Source: DATKKK01 sp035542975 (GTDB lineage: Archaea; Thermoproteota; Bathyarchaeia; Bathyarchaeales; Bathycorpusculaceae). From it: 14,724 nt of DNA. Each line of letters begins with the position of its first letter. The first letter of the stretch is position 1. Both the position numbers and the translations under genes were made by a program. This document shows positions 12,333 through 14,724 of the stretch, one piece after another. The DNA lies in assembly GCA_035542975.1 (NCBI GenBank), contig DATKKK010000088.1, positions 1 through 14,724 of the forward strand, in the 5' to 3' direction. The notes under the pieces were generated by a model. It was given only the letters and a program-made list of their open reading frames with translations, ran no database searches and was not told the origin of the DNA.

Positions 12333-14543
12333 TTATACGGAAGCAAACCTGTCCAGAATAGTTAATATGCTCACTGCCCCGCATGATGGGCATTTCGGTA
12401 GCAAACCAAACCAGCTTTTCTTGCAGTTTACACAGTAAGTCATTTTACGGTCGTACGTGAAAAATTCAACACTGTTGCTTTCGATGATATGCTCGGTGAC
12501 AGACATGAGATCTTCTGGTTTGTATTCAACCTCTCCAAGCTCTATTACGGCTAAAGAGCCACCTGCGCGGAGTTTTTGCAGCTTCTCAACTATCGGCGAG
12601 TCGAAAGATACCTTGTTGCCTTGAAGCGTTAGTCTGTCAACTGTAGAATAGAACGGTTTCTCTCTTGTTCCTGAAAAGCGAACCTTCGCAACGCCGTACC
12701 TTTCAATATCTAGCTGTGCTAATCTCTCAGAAGCCTCAAGACTTGGCAAAACTGCTGGAAGAAGACGTTTTCCACGTTTTCTACCCGTCTTCTGCGTAAA
12801 CTCGTTAACAGTTTGCACAGTTTCTTCGGTAAACCCCAAAGTCTTCTCATCTGCACTCGCATTTTTTTCGCAGAATGCTTCCATAGTCTCCTTAAAACCT
12901 GCAAAATTTATAATCCAAGAGCAATTTTCGAGCCTAAAATACTTGTCAGCGTTAGCATCCTGCATCAAGAATGGAAGCAGTTTTTGGTCATGTTGCTTAA
13001 GTGTTCGATGTTTAATCTCCAGAGCGTGAGTTGCCATTTCCAGTCTCTCGCATAAAATCTCAAAGAACTTGGGCTTGTCTTTTTCTGCCTCGTGCGCTAT
13101 TCTAGGAAGGTTGATGGTAACACTGCCTAAGCAGCCTGTTCGTAAAGTGTCGATTTCCCAGTCTCCGCTCAATTCAGTTCCAAGCTTGTCTCCTGAAGCT
13201 GAAAAAACGATGTGCTGCTGAGCTTTTCCAGTGAGGTTTGCGAAGTATAATACGCCTTTTTCTGAAGCTAGAGCATGAGCTTTAAGAAGAATCGCTTTGG
13301 CTCGCGCGTCTGCAAATGTTTGTGAACGCATTTTTACGATAATTTTTGGGTTGAAAATCGGTTTGAATGCACTTTGTTCCTCCATGACTTCTATGATGAG
13401 GGAAGCTAGTAGTTGACTTTCTTCAGTAAAGTCGCCATACTTGCCTACTTTTTTTCCAGAAGCACCAATTGCAGGTTTTTCAACCAGGAAATCTGGAACA
13501 GTCAGTTCGAAACCCAAAGAAGCGTTCGCGTACATGTTAATGTTCAAGATAAATAGTCGTAAGCAGTCCTTGATTTTTGAAGGTTCAAGTCCTTTTGCAT
13601 AAGGAGCGAGAAAAACGTTAAAGTAGTCAAAGGTTTGGGTTTCGCTTATTTCTCTTGCACCATGAAGAACAATGCCTAATACAGCATTCAGTGCGGATTC
13701 CAAGCTTTTAGGTGCTGGGCATGAAAGCTGAACAGCGTTTATCTTTTCAAGGTCTAAGCCCTTTTGGAAGAAGAATCTCAGATCATGCATAGCCTCCTTT
13801 GGCTTCAATATCCAAGAGCTTAAACCGTTGATGTGGAATATGCCAGAAAGGTGGGCGTCTGCGATGTCTCTTGGAAAAACGTTCAGGAGCGTGTATTCTT
13901 TGAAGACTGCGTTTCCTGCTGTTTCAAGAATGGAAGCTGATTCTTGAGAAGCTTTGCTTTTTGTCTCTACGAGCGCGGCAACTTCGTGAACGGGAAGCCC
14001 TAAACGGGTAAGTTTGTTTCTTTGTTCTTCTAAACCTTTTTCGATCAGGATTGCGTTTACGACTTCTCTAACGAGTGGTGCGGTTAAGTATTTTGTTTTC
14101 GACTTAAGCAGTTGTCTTTCTGCTTCTTTTGCTACTTTTTGGGCGAGTTCAGCGGGCATTCTTGCTTCTTTTATGAGCGAGTTTGCGATCTTGTTGGCAT
14201 CAAACTCTTCAAGCGCGAACCGTGACGTGCGAACCAGCATCCCTTTTTGTCTAGAGGCTTTTTTTTCAACACGATCCGCAACATCAATAACCATTTTACC
14301 CAAATCAGTTAAGCAGTATTTTCTTGCTTCCACGTCCGCCTCAATCAAGTCTGCCTTTAGCAAAAACTTCAGATGATAGGCAAACCTTCCCGCATCCCTG
14401 CTTGGGTTCATCTTCAAAGAACTCATTAATTCACTGTACGAAAGAGGTCCCTTGTCAAAAAACAGGTTTAAAATCTGCAGTCTGGTAGGTGATGACACAG
14501 CCTTGAGGATTTTGACTCCTCGCACTCGATGCGGAACAGACAC
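12333..14543 (-). CDS. Winged-helix/ATP-cone protein derived from class III ribonucleotide reductase (NrdD), apparently non-catalytic
   Basis: This is a 736-residue protein. Residues 10-95 form an ArsR-like winged helix (SSPTRLQILNLFF, AYHLKFLLKADLIEAD, YCLTDLGKMV). Residues 102-185 form an ATP-cone (EEFDANKIANSLIKEA, LTAPLVREVVNAIL, GLEEQRNKLTRLGLP). The remainder is archaeal NrdD-like: HDLRFFFQKGL 253-263, TQTFDYFNVFLAPYAKGL 302-319, GDWEIDTLRTG 460-470 and TINLPRIAHEA 476-486. The end has a zinc site C704, C707, C718, C721. The catalytic parts are gone: the Cys expected just before HDLRFF is absent, the 'GCR' Cys region reads FSASGDKLG, and the glycyl-radical motif is replaced by RFASV and a stop. 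The start is GTG at 14543 with GGAGG at 14556-14560. Likely role (inference): a nucleotide-responsive DNA-binding regulator, similar in logic to bacterial NrdR. It may still be annotated elsewhere simply as anaerobic reductase. Confidence 0.8.
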   Translation of the reverse strand: MSVPHRVRGVKILKAVSSPTRLQILNLFFDKGPLSYSELMSSLKMNPSRDAGRFAYHLKFLLKADLIEADVEARKYCLTDLGKMVIDVADRVEKKASRQKGMLVRTSRFALEEFDANKIANSLIKEARMPAELAQKVAKEAERQLLKSKTKYLTAPLVREVVNAILIEKGLEEQRNKLTRLGLPVHEVAALVETKSKASQESASILETAGNAVFKEYTLLNVFPRDIADAHLSGIFHINGLSSWILKPKEAMHDLRFFFQKGLDLEKINAVQLSCPAPKSLESALNAVLGIVLHGAREISETQTFDYFNVFLAPYAKGLEPSKIKDCLRLFILNINMYANASLGFELTVPDFLVEKPAIGASGKKVGKYGDFTEESQLLASLIIEVMEEQSAFKPIFNPKIIVKMRSQTFADARAKAILLKAHALASEKGVLYFANLTGKAQQHIVFSASGDKLGTELSGDWEIDTLRTGCLGSVTINLPRIAHEAEKDKPKFFEILCERLEMATHALEIKHRTLKQHDQKLLPFLMQDANADKYFRLENCSWIINFAGFKETMEAFCEKNASADEKTLGFTEETVQTVNEFTQKTGRKRGKRLLPAVLPSLEASERLAQLDIERYGVAKVRFSGTREKPFYSTVDRLTLQGNKVSFDSPIVEKLQKLRAGGSLAVIELGEVEYKPEDLMSVTEHIIESNSVEFFTYDRKMTYCVNCKKSWFGLLPKCPSCGAVSILTILDRFASV

Positions 14544-14591
14544 GCCTACCAGCAGCCTCCTTTCAAGGGCAGAGTATTATCTGCGGTAAGA

Positions 14592-14601
14592 GTTTAAAGC
14601 T
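14592..14601 (-). promoter_or_regulatory. TATA-like box of the NrdD-like gene
   Basis: On the minus strand this reads AGCTTTAAAC. Initiation near 14570 would give a leader of about 27 nt that contains the GGAGG ribosome site. The spacing fits, but it is based on sequence only. Confidence 0.45.
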
Positions 14602-14612
14602 TAAGGGAACAC

Positions 14613-14640
14613 TTTATCTTTATGCTCAAATTTTTATAAA
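14613..14640 (+). promoter_or_regulatory. Candidate tRNA-Pro promoter
   Basis: TTTATCTTTATG at 14613-14624 has the right distance, about 26 nt from a start just ahead of the tRNA. A stronger-looking TTTTTATAAA at 14631-14640 is too close to the tRNA 5' end unless initiation is inside it. It is divergent from the NrdD-like promoter. Confidence 0.4.
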
Positions 14641-14649
14641 CGTCAGTAA

Positions 14650-14724
14650 GGGGCTGTCGGCTAGCTTGGTCTAGGCTATGAGCCTCGGGCGTTCGTGACC
14701 CCGGTTCAAATCCGGGCAGCCCCA
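14650..14724 (+). tRNA. tRNA-Pro (anticodon CGG)
   Basis: All arms fold. The acceptor is GGGGCTG/CAGCCCC with discriminator A at 14724. The D stem is 14659-14662/14674-14677, with GG at 14668-14669. The anticodon stem is 14679-14683/14691-14695 around loop CTCGGGC, with CGG at 14686-14688. The T stem is CCCGG/CCGGG around TTCAAAT. CGG reads the proline codon CCG. There is no intron. The window ends on the discriminator base, so whether CCA is encoded cannot be seen; a cca gene is present in the window. Confidence 0.93.

Noticed and set aside
12290..12340. Possible frameshift hiding a 'GY' glycyl-radical motif just after the NrdD-like stop
   Set aside because: The shifted frame gives KLGYFAAP, but this is the antisense of the conserved pyrB C-terminus, and nothing after GY resembles the NrdD tail. 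The stop appears genuine.
14631..14640. TTTTTATAAA as the tRNA-Pro TATA box
   Set aside because: It is the best-looking box, but it lies only about 10 nt before the mature 5' end, too close for usual initiation; the weaker box at 14613-14624 fits better.
1..14724. CRISPR arrays, insertion sequences, integrase or att sites at the tRNA
   Set aside because: No regular repeat-spacer pattern, terminal inverted repeats or transposase motifs were seen. The tRNA lies at the right edge, so any integration beyond it is not visible.

Overview
The window reads as archaeal chromosome. The evidence is a class I (archaeal-type) CCA-adding enzyme next to ThpR, the archaeal UPF0200/UPF0201 gene pair, an aspartate carbamoyltransferase with a PyrI regulatory chain, a Pelota/eRF1-like protein, and TATA-type AT-rich boxes 20-50 nt ahead of several starts. 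The winged-helix type and the overall gene mix are most like Bathyarchaeia or another TACK-group archaeon; that placement is inference. Gene density is high, strands alternate often, and I see no insertion sequence, CRISPR array, integrase or rRNA.

Layout. A membrane protein on the minus strand is cut by the left edge (1-419). A minus-strand operon follows: UPF0200 P-loop kinase-like, UPF0201 RNA-binding-like and a beta-CASP/MBL nuclease (2577 down to 582). Divergent from it is the plus-strand pair thpR-cca (2680-4690). uppP overlaps the cca tail on the minus strand (4676-5494). Divergent from uppP are a DUF6125-like gene and a Pelota/eRF1-like gene (5558-6895). On the minus strand come an M29 aminopeptidase and a radical SAM protein (6919-9674). 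A YkgJ-type cysteine-cluster protein is divergent from them (9849-10271). A small membrane/zinc-motif protein lies downstream of pyrI on the minus strand (10321-11265), and pyrB is divergent from pyrI (11376-12326). The last protein gene is a 736-residue protein derived from class III ribonucleotide reductase (12333-14543, minus). A tRNA-Pro(CGG) ends exactly at the right edge (14650-14724).

Two themes stand out. The first 5 kb collect RNA-end functions (MBL/beta-CASP nuclease, UPF0201, cyclic phosphodiesterase, CCA addition). The right end collects nucleotide metabolism: the split pyrI/pyrB pair beside an NrdD homologue that has gained an N-terminal winged helix. That homologue keeps its ATP-cone and C-terminal zinc cysteines but has lost all three radical-chemistry residues I can align: two cysteines and the glycyl-radical glycine. 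It looks like a ribonucleotide reductase turned into a nucleotide-sensing DNA-binding protein, and it is the most interesting object here.
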